64,000 nt of DNA from JAJFHI01 sp050633705 (lineage in GTDB: Bacteria; Pseudomonadota; Alphaproteobacteria; Rhizobiales; Hyphomicrobiaceae), in NCBI GenBank assembly GCA_050633705.1, contig JBOEGZ010000011.1, forward strand, positions 23,678 to 87,677, written 5' to 3'. Made by a program: the position numbers and the translations under genes. This document shows positions 44,350-52,685 of the stretch, piece by piece. A model generated the notes under the pieces. It was not told the DNA's origin and searched no databases. It worked only from the letters and a program-made list of their open reading frames with translations. The number at the start of each line of letters is the position of its first letter. The first letter of the stretch is position 1.

Positions 44350-45513
44350 TCAAAGCTTTGTTGCGGCAATGCGTCCATCACTCACAACAAACGCGCGCGC
44401 AGACCCTTTGAGCGACTTGAAACCAAATGTATCCGTGCCCGTCATCCACGCCTGAGCGCCCAAATGTAGGATCTCCTTGAACAGTGCCGAGCGGCGAAGA
44501 TCATCGAAATGCGCGGTTATTTCGTCCAGTAGCATCAACGGCGCGCGTCCGCCTTGGCGCTCGGTCAACAATTCGGCATGCGCGAGGACCAAACCCAAAA
44601 GAAGTGCCTTTTGTTCCCCGGTTGAGCACAATTTAGCCGCCAGTCCCTTGGGTCCGTGAGCAACTGCCAGATCTGTCCGGTGCGGGCCTTCAAGCGTTCG
44701 TCCCGCGGCCCCATCGCGATCGCGCATAAAGCGCAATGTCTGGGCATAGCGATCTTCAATATCAACGGCTGCCGCCGTTGCATTGGCGATATCTTGTTCC
44801 AGCGTCCCATCTAATGTCAGTTCACTCCAGGGAAACGGTGAACTTTCATCACGGGAATGGCGAGCGGCAATGACACCAGCAAGGGCGGTGCAAACCTCAA
44901 CACGCGCGGCTGCAATTGCAACGCCGGTTTCAGCCATGATGCGTTCCAAGCTATCAAGTTGCGTTGGATGATAACTGCCCTGGGATAGCAATTTATTGCG
45001 ACTTTGCATGGCCCGTTCAAAGTGGCCGATGCGCGTGCGATACGCTGGATCGAAACATAAGACCAAACGGTCAAAAAAACGCCGCCGGTCGCCGGCCGAG
45101 CCTGTAAACAGACCGTCCATTGCCGGTGTGACCCAAACCAGTTCAATGTAGTCTGCTAAGACACCTGAACCACCCTTGTTATCACCATCAATGCGTACCT
45201 GACGGCCACTGCGTTCTCGTCCACTTGGCGGTTGCACAACGCCAGTTCCAATTTCAACTTGACCATTTGGCGTATGAACATGTGCAGAGATTGCCCAACG
45301 ACCATCTCCATCTGCCCGCGCAAGGTCAGCAAAAGCTGCCCGACGCATGCCCTGTCCAGGTGCCAATAATGATACAGCCTCGAGCAGGTTGGTTTTTCCC
45401 GAACCATTCTCACCGATCAAAATGACAGGTTCCGGCCCGGTCTCCACAGTGGCTGTGGTGTAATTCCGGAAGTTGCTCAGCGTAATGCGCTCGATCCAAA
45501 GATCTGAGGCCAT
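44350..45513 (-). CDS. recF: DNA replication and repair protein RecF
   Basis: A 387-residue SMC-like ATPase that loads RecA at gaps with RecOR. Walker A is LIGENGSGKTNLLEAVSLLA, the signature motif is STGEQKALLLGLVLAHAELL and Walker B is PLMLLDEITAHFDDLRR. RecF-typical IERITLSNFRNY opens the protein. Upstream dnaN is 92 bases away in the same direction, the classical order. Confidence 0.97.
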   Translation of the reverse strand: MASDLWIERITLSNFRNYTTATVETGPEPVILIGENGSGKTNLLEAVSLLAPGQGMRRAAFADLARADGDGRWAISAHVHTPNGQVEIGTGVVQPPSGRERSGRQVRIDGDNKGGSGVLADYIELVWVTPAMDGLFTGSAGDRRRFFDRLVLCFDPAYRTRIGHFERAMQSRNKLLSQGSYHPTQLDSLERIMAETGVAIAAARVEVCTALAGVIAARHSRDESSPFPWSELTLDGTLEQDIANATAAAVDIEDRYAQTLRFMRDRDGAAGRTLEGPHRTDLAVAHGPKGLAAKLCSTGEQKALLLGLVLAHAELLTERQGGRAPLMLLDEITAHFDDLRRSALFKEILHLGAQAWMTGTDTFGFKSLKGSARAFVVSDGRIAATKL

Positions 45514-45605
45514 TGTTTCGCTCTCAGTTCAAGGTGGGCAGGCACCCCACACCTAACCCCAAAATTTCAAAGGGTTGATCTGAAGGCCCGCTCAACCGTG
45601 ATCTC

Positions 45606-46724
45606 TTACACCCGCATTGGCATCAACACGTAGAGTGCTGACATGTCTTCTGAATCCCGCACCATTGTCGGCGATCCAGAATCAGCCAGCATGAATCTCG
45701 CCTCTTCACCTTCAAGCTGTCCGGCAATATCAAGCAAGTAGCGGGCGTTAAATCCAATCTCCAAATTGTCAGCATCGTAAGACACGTTGATCTTTTCTGA
45801 TGCGCTGCCCCCTTCCGGGTTTGAGACCGACAGCTCAAGCTGGTCTGGGGTTATGTTGAGCTTTACAGCACGTCCGCGTTCACTTGCGATTGTCGACACA
45901 CGGTCAACAGCAGAAATGAATTCAGCATTGGCGACTTTCATTTCCTTGTTGTTATCTTGCGGAATGACCCGGGCATAATCAGGAAACGTTCCATCGATTA
46001 GTTTTGAAGTCAGCGTAACGGTGCCGATCTCGAAACGGACCTTCGTCGGACTGACACCGACCTTGAGATCCGAACCGCTCGATTCAATCAGGCGATGAAG
46101 CTCGTGAACTGTTTTACGCGGAATGATGATCCCCGGCATATCATCAGCGCCATCCGGTATGGGTAACTCGACCTGCGCCAGACGATGTCCATCTGTTGCC
46201 ACAGCCCGTAGCATTTTCTGCCCATCCGTTTCGGCAGCATGCATATAAATGCCGTTGAGATAGTAACGCGTTTCTTCAGTTGAAATCGCAAACCGTGTTT
46301 TATCGATTAACCGCTTCAGATCACCCGCTGAAATAGTAAATTCCTGCGTCACATCACCGAGCGCGAGATCTGGAAAATCTCCTGCCGGCAATGTTTGTAA
46401 TGCGAAGCGGGCCTGTCCAGCAACAACGGTCAAGCGTTCTTCAGAACCATCACGTTCCATGCGCACTTGCGCACCATCTGGCAACTTGCGAGCGATATCA
46501 TGCAAGATGTGAGCTGGCACTGTTAGACTGCCATTGGTTGAAACATCAGCTGTCGCGTCCTCGATCACTTCCCGTTCCAGGTCAGTGGCTTTGAACGACA
46601 ATGCATTGCCCGATGCACTCAAAAGTACATTGGACAGAATAGGTATAGTGGTGCGCCGTTCAACGACGCTGGTGACGTGGCCCAGCGCGCGAAGAAGTTC
46701 GCCTCGTTCAATCACGAGCTTCAT
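45606..46724 (-). CDS. dnaN: DNA polymerase III subunit beta (sliding clamp)
   Basis: A 372-residue ring clamp for the replicative polymerase. Three repeated clamp domains are visible; the opening MKLVIERGELLRALGHVTSV and VVERRTTIPILSNVLLSASG fit alphaproteobacterial DnaN, and the C-terminus ends in YVLMPMRV, as expected. The ATG at 46724 is taken instead of one 15 bases upstream because GAGGA sits 5 bases before it and the family starts there. It is separated from dnaA by 524 bases, longer than usual, with tandem hairpin repeats in between. Confidence 0.97.
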   Translation of the reverse strand: MKLVIERGELLRALGHVTSVVERRTTIPILSNVLLSASGNALSFKATDLEREVIEDATADVSTNGSLTVPAHILHDIARKLPDGAQVRMERDGSEERLTVVAGQARFALQTLPAGDFPDLALGDVTQEFTISAGDLKRLIDKTRFAISTEETRYYLNGIYMHAAETDGQKMLRAVATDGHRLAQVELPIPDGADDMPGIIIPRKTVHELHRLIESSGSDLKVGVSPTKVRFEIGTVTLTSKLIDGTFPDYARVIPQDNNKEMKVANAEFISAVDRVSTIASERGRAVKLNITPDQLELSVSNPEGGSASEKINVSYDADNLEIGFNARYLLDIAGQLEGEEARFMLADSGSPTMVRDSEDMSALYVLMPMRV

Positions 46725-46729
46725 ATTGA

Positions 46730-46734
46730 TCCTC
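46730..46734 (-). promoter_or_regulatory. Ribosome binding site deciding the dnaN start
   Basis: GAGGA on the minus strand lies 5 bases before the ATG at 46724. The upstream ATG at 46739 would overlap it. Confidence 0.8.
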
Positions 46735-47148
46735 GCCATTTGCAGCGTAGAGGTGAATGACCCCGTCGGCCGTTCCTGTAAATTCTTAACGACTACGCCG
46801 CACGATTAATGTCGGCGCCTATCGCCAGCGAACAAGCTCGGCGGGAAGGACATCGATTGAGGCGTCAATTGACCTGATTGGGCCTACTTTTTCAAGTGTT
46901 CTGGCGCTCTTGTCGCCCGTAAACCGTGGCCCCAGTGGATTAAATTGGTGAATCTTACGCCAAAAGTCGGAAACGACGCCCGAAGACGCCGTTTCCACCC
47001 CACTGCCAATCCGCCAGTACCATTAAAGAGGCCCCTCAGCAGACGGATTGGTTTGCACAGCCGGTTAAACAAACGCCGCGCAAACCCTGGATTTAGAGCT
47101 GGGCAACACCGACCCAAGACCGGAACGCCCAGAGGACTTGTTGTGGGC

Positions 47149-47191
47149 GTGATTCACGTCCGAGCCGTAAGGGGCTCGAACGATCACACCC
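47149..47191. repeat. 43-bp palindromic repeat, copy 1
   Basis: Begins GTGATTCACGTCCGAGCC and ends GGCTCGAACGATCACACCC. GTGAT/ATCAC, CGT/ACG and CGAGCC/GGCTCG can pair into a bulged hairpin. It is identical to the copy at 47206-47248, after a 14-base spacer. Confidence 0.92.
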
Positions 47192-47205
47192 GGTTATCGT
47201 TGGGA

Positions 47206-47248
47206 GTGATTCACGTCCGAGCCGTAAGGGGCTCGAACGATCACACCC
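47206..47248. repeat. 43-bp palindromic repeat, copy 2, abutting the dnaA stop codon
   Basis: Identical over all 43 bases to the copy at 47149-47191. It ends on the base directly before the dnaA stop codon (minus strand), so it forms the immediate 3' end of the dnaA message. Confidence 0.92.
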
Positions 47249-48826
47249 TTAGTGACTGAGCAGCTTTTTCAGCTCGTCGATTTCGTCGCGCAAACGTGCA
47301 TCATTTGTCAGCTCACCATCGATCTTACGGATCGCATGCAAAACTGTTGTGTGGTCACGATTACCGAAACGACGGCCAATCTCAGGTAGCGAACGTTGCG
47401 TCAACTGTTTCGCCAAATACATGCCGATCTGGCGAGGACGAACCACCGAGCGATGACGACGTTGCGAAAGCAGGTCTGCCTTCGACACACCGAAATGACG
47501 CGAGATGATGCGCAAAATATCTTCAATCTTAATACGGCGTGGCTCAATGCCCTGCACCAAATCGCGGATCACCGTTTCAGAAATATCCATCGTGATTGGT
47601 GTGTGCATGTACTGCCAGTTGGCAAACAACCGCGTGATTGCACCTTCCAACTCGCGACCATTTTCCGTCAATTTTTCCGACAACAAATCGAGGACGTCTG
47701 GGGCCAGAGTAAATGATGGATCAATAGCGCGTTTCTCCGCCAAACGCTTTTCAAGAACCTGACGACGCAATTGTTGATCGAGAGAACCAATTTCAGAAAC
47801 AAGGCCACGTTGTAAGCGCGAGCGCATCCGCTCGTTTAGTCGGTCTATGTGGCGCGGCGCTCTAGCTGATGCCACAACGATCTGACGGCCACCATCCAAC
47901 AAAGAGTTGATGATGTGATCGAATTCTTGCTCCGTTTTATCACCGTGCAGGAATTCAAGATCGTCAATCAAAAGAATGTCGATCGAACGAAATTTCTCTT
48001 TAAAGCGCATTGGATCGTTGCTGCGCAAAGCCTCAACGAATTGATAACGAAAACGTTCAGCCGTGAGGTACAGCACTTTGGCATGGGGTGTGCGGCGTTT
48101 CACTTCCCAAGCAATAGCGTGCAGCAAGTGAGTTTTACCCAGGCCAACGGATGAGTGGATGTAAAGCGGGTTGAACCCTGAATTTTCACCGAGCGCCGTT
48201 TCAGCAACTTGCGTTGCACCAGCATGGGCCATGCGGTTCGATGCCCCAACCACAAAGTTTTCAAAGTTATAGCGTGGATCCAGAGGAGACCCTTCAAATC
48301 CAGCAACTTGCGTGCGCCCTGCTTGTGGTAAAAAGGCTTGAACAGGAACAGCACGATCTTGACCAGCGGCATTGGCGGCACTTGCACGCTCATTGTCTTG
48401 GCGTTGCGTATCTTCTTGGTCTTGCGTTGGCTTCTTCTTCATGCCGCCGCCAGGCTGGCGCAGCGAAACTTCGACGCGAACCGCACCCTTGAATTCTGCT
48501 TTGCAGCATTCAAGAAGATCGTCAGCATAGTGGGACTGAATCCAACTGCAAAGAAATTTCACTGGAACGGATGTTTTCACAACTCCGTCTTGGAAACTGT
48601 CAAATTCAAGCGCGTTAAACCAACTTGAATAAATATCTTCACCAAGGCGCGCTCTTAAAAGTGTCCTTACTTTTTCCCCCGTAACCTTATTCATGCCTCG
48701 TGCAACAACACTTTTCTTTGTACCCGCATCGACAGAAGAAAATGTTGAAATGCTCTCGTTGGGCTTGCCCGTCGAGACTTTGTTTTTTCCGGAACTCGTA
48801 TTTTGAGCCGTTCCCAGAGTATCCAT
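47249..48826 (-). CDS. dnaA: Chromosomal replication initiator protein DnaA
   Basis: A 525-residue AAA+ initiator. Domain I (~45-130) has VRTLLRARLGEDIYSSWFNA; a Gln/Ser-rich linker follows. The AAA+ core has Walker A IHSSVGLGKTHLLHAIAWEV, Walker B DILLIDDLEFLHGD and sensor region IVVASARAPRHIDRLNERMR. Domain IV carries the DnaA-box reader GRRFGNRDHTTVLHAIRKID. The ~45-residue N-terminal extension before domain I (MDTLGTAQNTSSGKNK) is longer than usual, so a start at the internal ATG (MNKVTGEKVRTLL) is possible. The gene follows a rhodanese gene and a gap with CtrA, DnaA and GANTC sites. Confidence 0.97.
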   Translation of the reverse strand: MDTLGTAQNTSSGKNKVSTGKPNESISTFSSVDAGTKKSVVARGMNKVTGEKVRTLLRARLGEDIYSSWFNALEFDSFQDGVVKTSVPVKFLCSWIQSHYADDLLECCKAEFKGAVRVEVSLRQPGGGMKKKPTQDQEDTQRQDNERASAANAAGQDRAVPVQAFLPQAGRTQVAGFEGSPLDPRYNFENFVVGASNRMAHAGATQVAETALGENSGFNPLYIHSSVGLGKTHLLHAIAWEVKRRTPHAKVLYLTAERFRYQFVEALRSNDPMRFKEKFRSIDILLIDDLEFLHGDKTEQEFDHIINSLLDGGRQIVVASARAPRHIDRLNERMRSRLQRGLVSEIGSLDQQLRRQVLEKRLAEKRAIDPSFTLAPDVLDLLSEKLTENGRELEGAITRLFANWQYMHTPITMDISETVIRDLVQGIEPRRIKIEDILRIISRHFGVSKADLLSQRRHRSVVRPRQIGMYLAKQLTQRSLPEIGRRFGNRDHTTVLHAIRKIDGELTNDARLRDEIDELKKLLSH

Positions 48827-48959
48827 ACTTTATAATCCCCAAACTTTTACTTTTTGGCCCTCTTGACATCATTCAAGTGGAGACAAGTCACCCGCGTCTG
48901 TCCGAAGACAAACCGAAACCCCTTCTCAAAATGATGTCGCTCAGTCGTCTGTCAGGCGC

Positions 48960-49430
48960 TTACCCCTGCGCCCAAGGAAGTCCAGAAGCTTTCCAGCCTG
49001 CCGTACTTCCTCTGTGTCGGTCTGCGTTGAGGGGACCCTCAAAACCTTCCGCCACGTTTATGCAGCTGACATACCCTGCAGCTACCATTGCCTCCGCCGC
49101 TGCGCGGCTTCTTGCACCAGACCGGCATATAAAAAACAACGCCGTATCCTTCTTCGTCGCGCCCAGTTGACTGAGGGCATCCTCAGTTTTTTCAACGAAC
49201 CGCGCATCCACCTGACTATCGGGGAACCTCTGCCACTCGATAGTCAGAACTCTCTTGTCCAACTTTGAAAGATCCGGCACACCAACAAAGGCCCATTCGG
49301 CCTGAGTTCGCACATCAATCAGAACAGAATCCTTTACCCTTTCGAGCTGCTCCCAGGTGTCTTTTACAGACACATCCGGAACAGATTCCGCACCAGAACC
49401 TTCACTTGAAACCACTATAATGCCTCCCAT
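48960..49430 (-). CDS. Rhodanese-like domain protein
   Basis: A 156-residue single rhodanese domain: SVLIDVRTQAEWAFVGVPDL, a central IEWQRFPDS, and the active-site loop FFICRSGARSRAAAEAMVAA with the catalytic cysteine intact. CRSGxRS loops are typical of sulfurtransferases. The ATG at 49430 (MGGIIVVSSEGSG) is used; in-frame starts at 49445 and 49493 (GTG) are possible and would add a basic stretch that is unlikely to be a signal peptide. It lies upstream of dnaA in the same direction, 133 bases away. Confidence 0.88.
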   Translation of the reverse strand: MGGIIVVSSEGSGAESVPDVSVKDTWEQLERVKDSVLIDVRTQAEWAFVGVPDLSKLDKRVLTIEWQRFPDSQVDARFVEKTEDALSQLGATKKDTALFFICRSGARSRAAAEAMVAAGYVSCINVAEGFEGPLNADRHRGSTAGWKASGLPWAQG

Positions 49431-49589
49431 AACGCGACACGCCATCGGAGCTAACCGCTGAAACCAGCGAACACGCAGCAACCGATAGAACACAAAAACG
49501 CATTGTCAGAATTCACTCGAGCAGAGTGATTCAGACCGTACTTTTTACAATGTGACGAAAGGATTTTGCAGCGACGTTTGCACCACAAG

Positions 49590-49598
49590 ATATCCACA
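49590..49598 (+). promoter_or_regulatory. DnaA box-like 9-mer
   Basis: ATATCCACA matches the DnaA box TTATCCACA at 8 of 9 positions. Confidence 0.55.
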
Positions 49599-49655
49599 CG
49601 CTCGTCAGAACTAAACTTACCCCGCTCAAAGCTAGTTACGCGCTAGGAGCAGTTG

Positions 49656-49671
49656 TTAACTAACCGTTAAC
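49656..49671. promoter_or_regulatory. Exact CtrA full site in the rpsT-dnaA gap
   Basis: TTAA (49656-49659), seven bases, TTAAC (49667-49671): an exact match to TTAA-N7-TTAAC. It lies between the two DnaA-box-like 9-mers, the arrangement by which CtrA represses initiation at the Caulobacter origin. Confidence 0.6.
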
Positions 49672-49759
49672 AGCGTTGTCCGCAAGTACTCCCCAGCCTC
49701 ACGTTGGATGTCCAATACGAAATATTTAGTGCGCAATTGGCGCCGAAAAATCTTCATTC

Positions 49760-49768
49760 TTTTCCACA
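49760..49768 (+). promoter_or_regulatory. DnaA box-like 9-mer
   Basis: TTTTCCACA matches the DnaA box TTATCCACA at 8 of 9 positions. Confidence 0.5.
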
Positions 49769-49789
49769 CAAGCTGTGTGTAACGCGCTT

Positions 49790-49821
49790 GATTCATCAAC
49801 AGATTCTCAAACCTGTGAATC
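49790..49821. promoter_or_regulatory. Cluster of three GANTC (CcrM) sites
   Basis: GATTC at 49790-49794, GATTC at 49802-49806 and GAATC at 49817-49821. GANTC is the methylation target of CcrM and the site class read by GcrA in Caulobacter; gcrA is in this window. Confidence 0.5.
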
Positions 49822-49833
49822 GCGTCCAAAACG

Positions 49834-49864
49834 AAAAACGGCGCCTCAAAAAGAAGCGCCGTTT
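49834..49864 (-). terminator. Terminator of rpsT
   Basis: AAACGGCGC (49836-49844) pairs with GCGCCGTTT (49856-49864). On the minus strand the stem ends in TTTTT then CGTTTT. It is about 200 bases downstream of the rpsT stop; no closer hairpin was seen. Confidence 0.7.
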
Positions 49865-50061
49865 GAATGCATTATTATCTTGATTTCAAATTCATTCGCT
49901 GCGAGTCCAACTCTCGGTCGGTGAACCGCTGCGGTTCGATTCAGGCCTTATATGACAGTTATTTAACAGCCCAACCGAAGTTCTTTTTTTACCTCTGCCA
50001 GACGAGTCTATGTGGCGTGATTAGCACACCAACTGTCTGTGGCAGATTCGTGAAAAAATAT

Positions 50062-50328
50062 TTATTCCGCGATGGAACGAATGCGCGCTGACAGGCGCGA
50101 AATCTTACGTGACGCAGCGTTCTTATGCAGAACACCTTGTTGCGCTGTGCGCATCAACAATGGTTCAGCGATGCGCAATGCAGATGTCGCAGCGGCACGA
50201 TCACCGGCTTCGATCGCAGCTTCAACATTGCGAACCTCAGAACGCATGCGCGAGCGGCGTACTTTATTGACCTCTGTGCGTTGCGCGATCTTACGCACCA
50301 TCTTCTTGGCAGACTTTGTATTAGCCAT
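50062..50328 (-). CDS. rpsT: 30S ribosomal protein S20
   Basis: An 88-residue S20, a primary 16S rRNA binder. It opens MANTKSAKKMVRKIAQRTEV, continues with NKVRRSRMRSEVRNVEAAI, and has the conserved QQGVLHKNAASRKISRLSAR near the end. AAGGA upstream of the ATG at 50328 supports the start over 50361. Placement near dnaA and mutM is conserved in alphaproteobacteria. Confidence 0.98.
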   Translation of the reverse strand: MANTKSAKKMVRKIAQRTEVNKVRRSRMRSEVRNVEAAIEAGDRAAATSALRIAEPLLMRTAQQGVLHKNAASRKISRLSARIRSIAE

Positions 50329-50750
50329 AAGGCGTCCTTTTCTCCGACGTTCCAACCGCAAACCGCATCTGCCAACAGTCTCACGACCATGGCCCTGTCA
50401 GAGCTATTCCAACAGTACAATTCGCAGGTACAAATAGGGTTGCCGCCCGAGACGTTTGGGTCTCGGGCGGCGAATTTGCTGGTTTTATAGGAGCCTCGAT
50501 GGAGCGGGTCAACGAGATATCCGCATCAGTCGCGGGCAAAACTGAGATTTTTGACTGGTTTTGATGTCACAAGCCCCCGATCTGGAAAAGAATACCACGA
50601 CAAGAAACTAATATGTATGCTGATCGTTTTTGCCTAAATCTTGAATCCGATGCCTAAAGTTGTGTGCCAATGACCAGCCAAAGCTGGCGACTTGGCGCGC
50701 GCTCGGTTAATGAGAGATGGGGATGTTTTCAAGAATAACTGGAGACCAGC
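50329..50750. other. 422-base gap between divergent rpsT and the membrane-protein gene
   Basis: No gene seen. It holds a perfect 12-bp inverted repeat at 50442-50471 about 115 bases upstream of rpsT. The promoters of both flanking genes must be here. Confidence 0.5.
50442..50471. repeat. Perfect 12-bp inverted repeat upstream of rpsT
   Basis: GCCGCCCGAGAC (50442-50453) and GTCTCGGGCGGC (50460-50471) flank the loop GTTTGG. The stability is terminator-like, but no gene reads into it from either side. The plus-strand tail has GAATTTGCTGGTTTTAT. Confidence 0.75.
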
Positions 50751-51362
50751 ATGACGCGCATAACAGTCTGGATGGTGACGTTTGTAGTGAGCTTGGCGGT
50801 ATTGCTGTTTATGGCCGCGGATACCCAGCCCATTATTCACATGATCACGGCAGGTGTTGCCGGCTTGATATTTGCAATTCTGGCAATCATCGACGAGAGC
50901 AAACGACGCAAAGGCGGAGCAAGCGAAACGCTTGTTTCAGCTTACAATGCGCGCAACATGGGATTGGTCTGGATCTGGGGTGCTGTTGGACTATTGATCA
51001 CGTATCTGTTCTTCCTTCACTGGCACGAGTGGCTAACCTTCTTCCTTGTTTTTGCAGGCGTTGGTGCCATGTGCTTGGTGTTTTCAAACATGCTGATGCG
51101 CGATGCAAATTCCGACACAGCCGATGACACCATCACCAAGCTCGCGCGCTATATGGCAGTTGCGCAATTGGTCGGCATGATTATCACGATGGTCGGTCTG
51201 ATCATCGATGGAAAAATGGTACGCTACCAAAACATTCGTGCAGGTTGGGAAGATTGGGCTGCCAACAACATCTTCTTTTTCGGCGCCATGGCGTTGGCGA
51301 TCATAAGTGCCAATGCTTTGTATCACAGCCGAAAATCCGGTGACTCTGCGTCGGCGTCTTGA
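50751..51362 (+). CDS. Hypothetical membrane protein, paralogue A
   Basis: A 203-residue protein with five or six hydrophobic helices (VWMVTFVVSLAVLLFMAADT, TAGVAGLIFAILAIIDESK, and so on). No family is recognised. A segment near the C-terminus (RAGWEDWAANNIFFFGAMAL) is shared with the next gene (HAGRSDWVANIVFFCGGFAV), as is a central segment NARNMGLVWIWGAVGLLITY, so the two are paralogues. The ATG at 50751 is followed by a typical hydrophobic N-terminus. Confidence 0.75.
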   Translation: MTRITVWMVTFVVSLAVLLFMAADTQPIIHMITAGVAGLIFAILAIIDESKRRKGGASETLVSAYNARNMGLVWIWGAVGLLITYLFFLHWHEWLTFFLVFAGVGAMCLVFSNMLMRDANSDTADDTITKLARYMAVAQLVGMIITMVGLIIDGKMVRYQNIRAGWEDWAANNIFFFGAMALAIISANALYHSRKSGDSASAS

Positions 51363-51394
51363 ACCTCGACCCAATAGCTAGGCTCGCAAACCGT

Positions 51395-52009
51395 ATGTCC
51401 GTCAAACCTTATCTCTGGCTCATTGCAATTTTATGCGCCATCTCGACCGTTGTTATTTACTGGGTCGCGCCAGATTATCATTACATGAAAGGTTTGGTTG
51501 CCGCGGCGGTATTTGCCAGCAGCATGGGTGGAATCGCTATGCAGATGAACGCGCCATACCTCACCGGCACGATCAACGACAACCACGAGCGCGAGCTTGC
51601 TGCCATTGCCGCCAGTCGTTCGAATGCGCAGCTCTTAGCCCTGACATTCTTCTGGGGCGCAGTCGTAATGATTGCGTCCTATTTTCTTACCGATCTTTAT
51701 TGGTATCACGCCTGGCAATACGCATCGATCATGACGCTACTGGCGGGTGCCCTGGCTGGTTACGCCTATCTTATTACGACCGAAGATCATGTCTTGCGTA
51801 AGCCCACCGCCCTAAAAGTCACGACAACTCTGGCAATCGTGCAAGCTATTGCAACCCTCGTCGGCCTCATATTTCTTGTCAGTTCAGGCAAACTTCACGC
51901 CGGTCGATCCGATTGGGTCGCCAACATCGTCTTCTTCTGTGGCGGCTTTGCGGTTGTTACGATCTCAACACTGGCGGCAGCGACACAATTGCGAATTCAA
52001 CGCCGCTAG
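51395..52009 (+). CDS. Hypothetical membrane protein, paralogue B
   Basis: A 204-residue protein with the same helix layout as its upstream neighbour and a matching Gly/Asp/Trp/Ala/Asn motif (GRSDWVANIVFFCGG). No family is recognised. The ATG at 51395 (MSVKPYLWLIAILCAIS) is taken; a TTG at 51359 would overlap the upstream stop. The tight spacing and shared ancestry suggest the two act together, perhaps as a heteromeric membrane complex. Confidence 0.72.
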   Translation: MSVKPYLWLIAILCAISTVVIYWVAPDYHYMKGLVAAAVFASSMGGIAMQMNAPYLTGTINDNHERELAAIAASRSNAQLLALTFFWGAVVMIASYFLTDLYWYHAWQYASIMTLLAGALAGYAYLITTEDHVLRKPTALKVTTTLAIVQAIATLVGLIFLVSSGKLHAGRSDWVANIVFFCGGFAVVTISTLAAATQLRIQRR

Positions 52010-52092
52010 ACCCGCATGTCATCGCTTCTTAAAAAAAACATCTCAAAGCCTATCGCCGCAGCGTTATAATTGGCGAGATGCCGGCTTGTTTT

Positions 52093-52097
52093 GGAGG
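52093..52097 (+). promoter_or_regulatory. Ribosome binding site deciding the 52107 start
   Basis: GGAGG lies 9 bases before the ATG at 52107. The longer in-frame extension to 51849 overlaps the previous gene and reads unlike a protein. Confidence 0.85.
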
Positions 52098-52106
52098 TTT
52101 GACACA

Positions 52107-52646
52107 ATGCTAAAATTTTTCCTTGGCCTTTGTTTCGGCCTCATCATGTCAGTCAGTTACGTTCGGTGGGGTATCGATAAGCCACAAATTCTCAATCTCG
52201 TTGACCAGCTCAAAGGCAATATTATTGCCACCGCGACAGACAGCCAATTGTACGACGTCAACGCACCCGCAGACGTCAAAACACGTGCACTCGAAGCCTA
52301 CTTTCGCAACAGCGCAGAAAGCGCCGCCAAAATCGATGCGGAATTTGGTCAACCATTTCTAACCGCACTTTATCGCCGTCGCGTCATACGTGAAGCACGC
52401 CAACTGCGCCTGCAATGGACGGCTTTCGACAAGGCATTGGCCCAAACTAATCTGCGCGCTGCTCTGGAAAATAAGCACCAAACAACTGACACGATTGAAC
52501 TAAAACAAGCCATGCTGATGCACGCGCTTACAGAGCAAAAAAATTTTTTGTGGGATTGGATGCGACGTTATGACGAAAAGCCATCGCCTGAAACACTGTT
52601 AAATCGGCTCTCAAAGCTTAGCCAAGCCCCGATCTTACGACGATAA
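52107..52646 (+). CDS. Hypothetical protein with N-terminal membrane segment
   Basis: A 179-residue protein: a short hydrophobic N-terminus (MLKFFLGLCFGLIMSVSYV) that could be a signal anchor or a signal peptide, then a helical, charged domain (VKTRALEAYFRNSAESAAKI, RRRVIREARQLRLQWTAFDK, LMHALTEQKNFLWDWMRRYD). No family is recognised. It follows the two membrane paralogues by 97 bases and converges on ubiB. Confidence 0.72.
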   Translation: MLKFFLGLCFGLIMSVSYVRWGIDKPQILNLVDQLKGNIIATATDSQLYDVNAPADVKTRALEAYFRNSAESAAKIDAEFGQPFLTALYRRRVIREARQLRLQWTAFDKALAQTNLRAALENKHQTTDTIELKQAMLMHALTEQKNFLWDWMRRYDEKPSPETLLNRLSKLSQAPILRR

Positions 52647-52685
52647 CTTCGCGGCCGTTTTCTTCTAGCTTTTTTCTTCCAATAA

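Larger units (their letters stand above)
46725..47248. other. 524-base dnaA-dnaN gap
   Basis: No gene is supported; two short open frames on opposite strands overlap each other and resemble nothing. The end near dnaA holds two identical 43-bp hairpin repeats (47149-47248). The rest should include the dnaN promoter. Confidence 0.5.
49431..50061. other. 631-base gap between rpsT and the rhodanese/dnaA genes: candidate oriC or dnaA control region
   Basis: No gene. It contains the rpsT terminator, two DnaA-box-like 9-mers, an exact CtrA full site and eight GANTC sites (49528, 49790, 49802, 49817, 49903, 49938, 50004 and 50045). About two GANTC would be expected by chance in this length. Together these suggest replication-origin or cell-cycle promoter function; that is an inference. 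Confidence 0.55.

Noticed and set aside
47149..47248. CRISPR array
   Set aside because: Only two repeats, strongly hairpin-forming at 43 bp, with a 14-base spacer and no cas genes.
46884..47259. Two overlapping open frames in the dnaA-dnaN gap
   Set aside because: Arg/Gly-rich sequences on opposite strands with no ribosome binding site; one runs through the repeats into dnaA.
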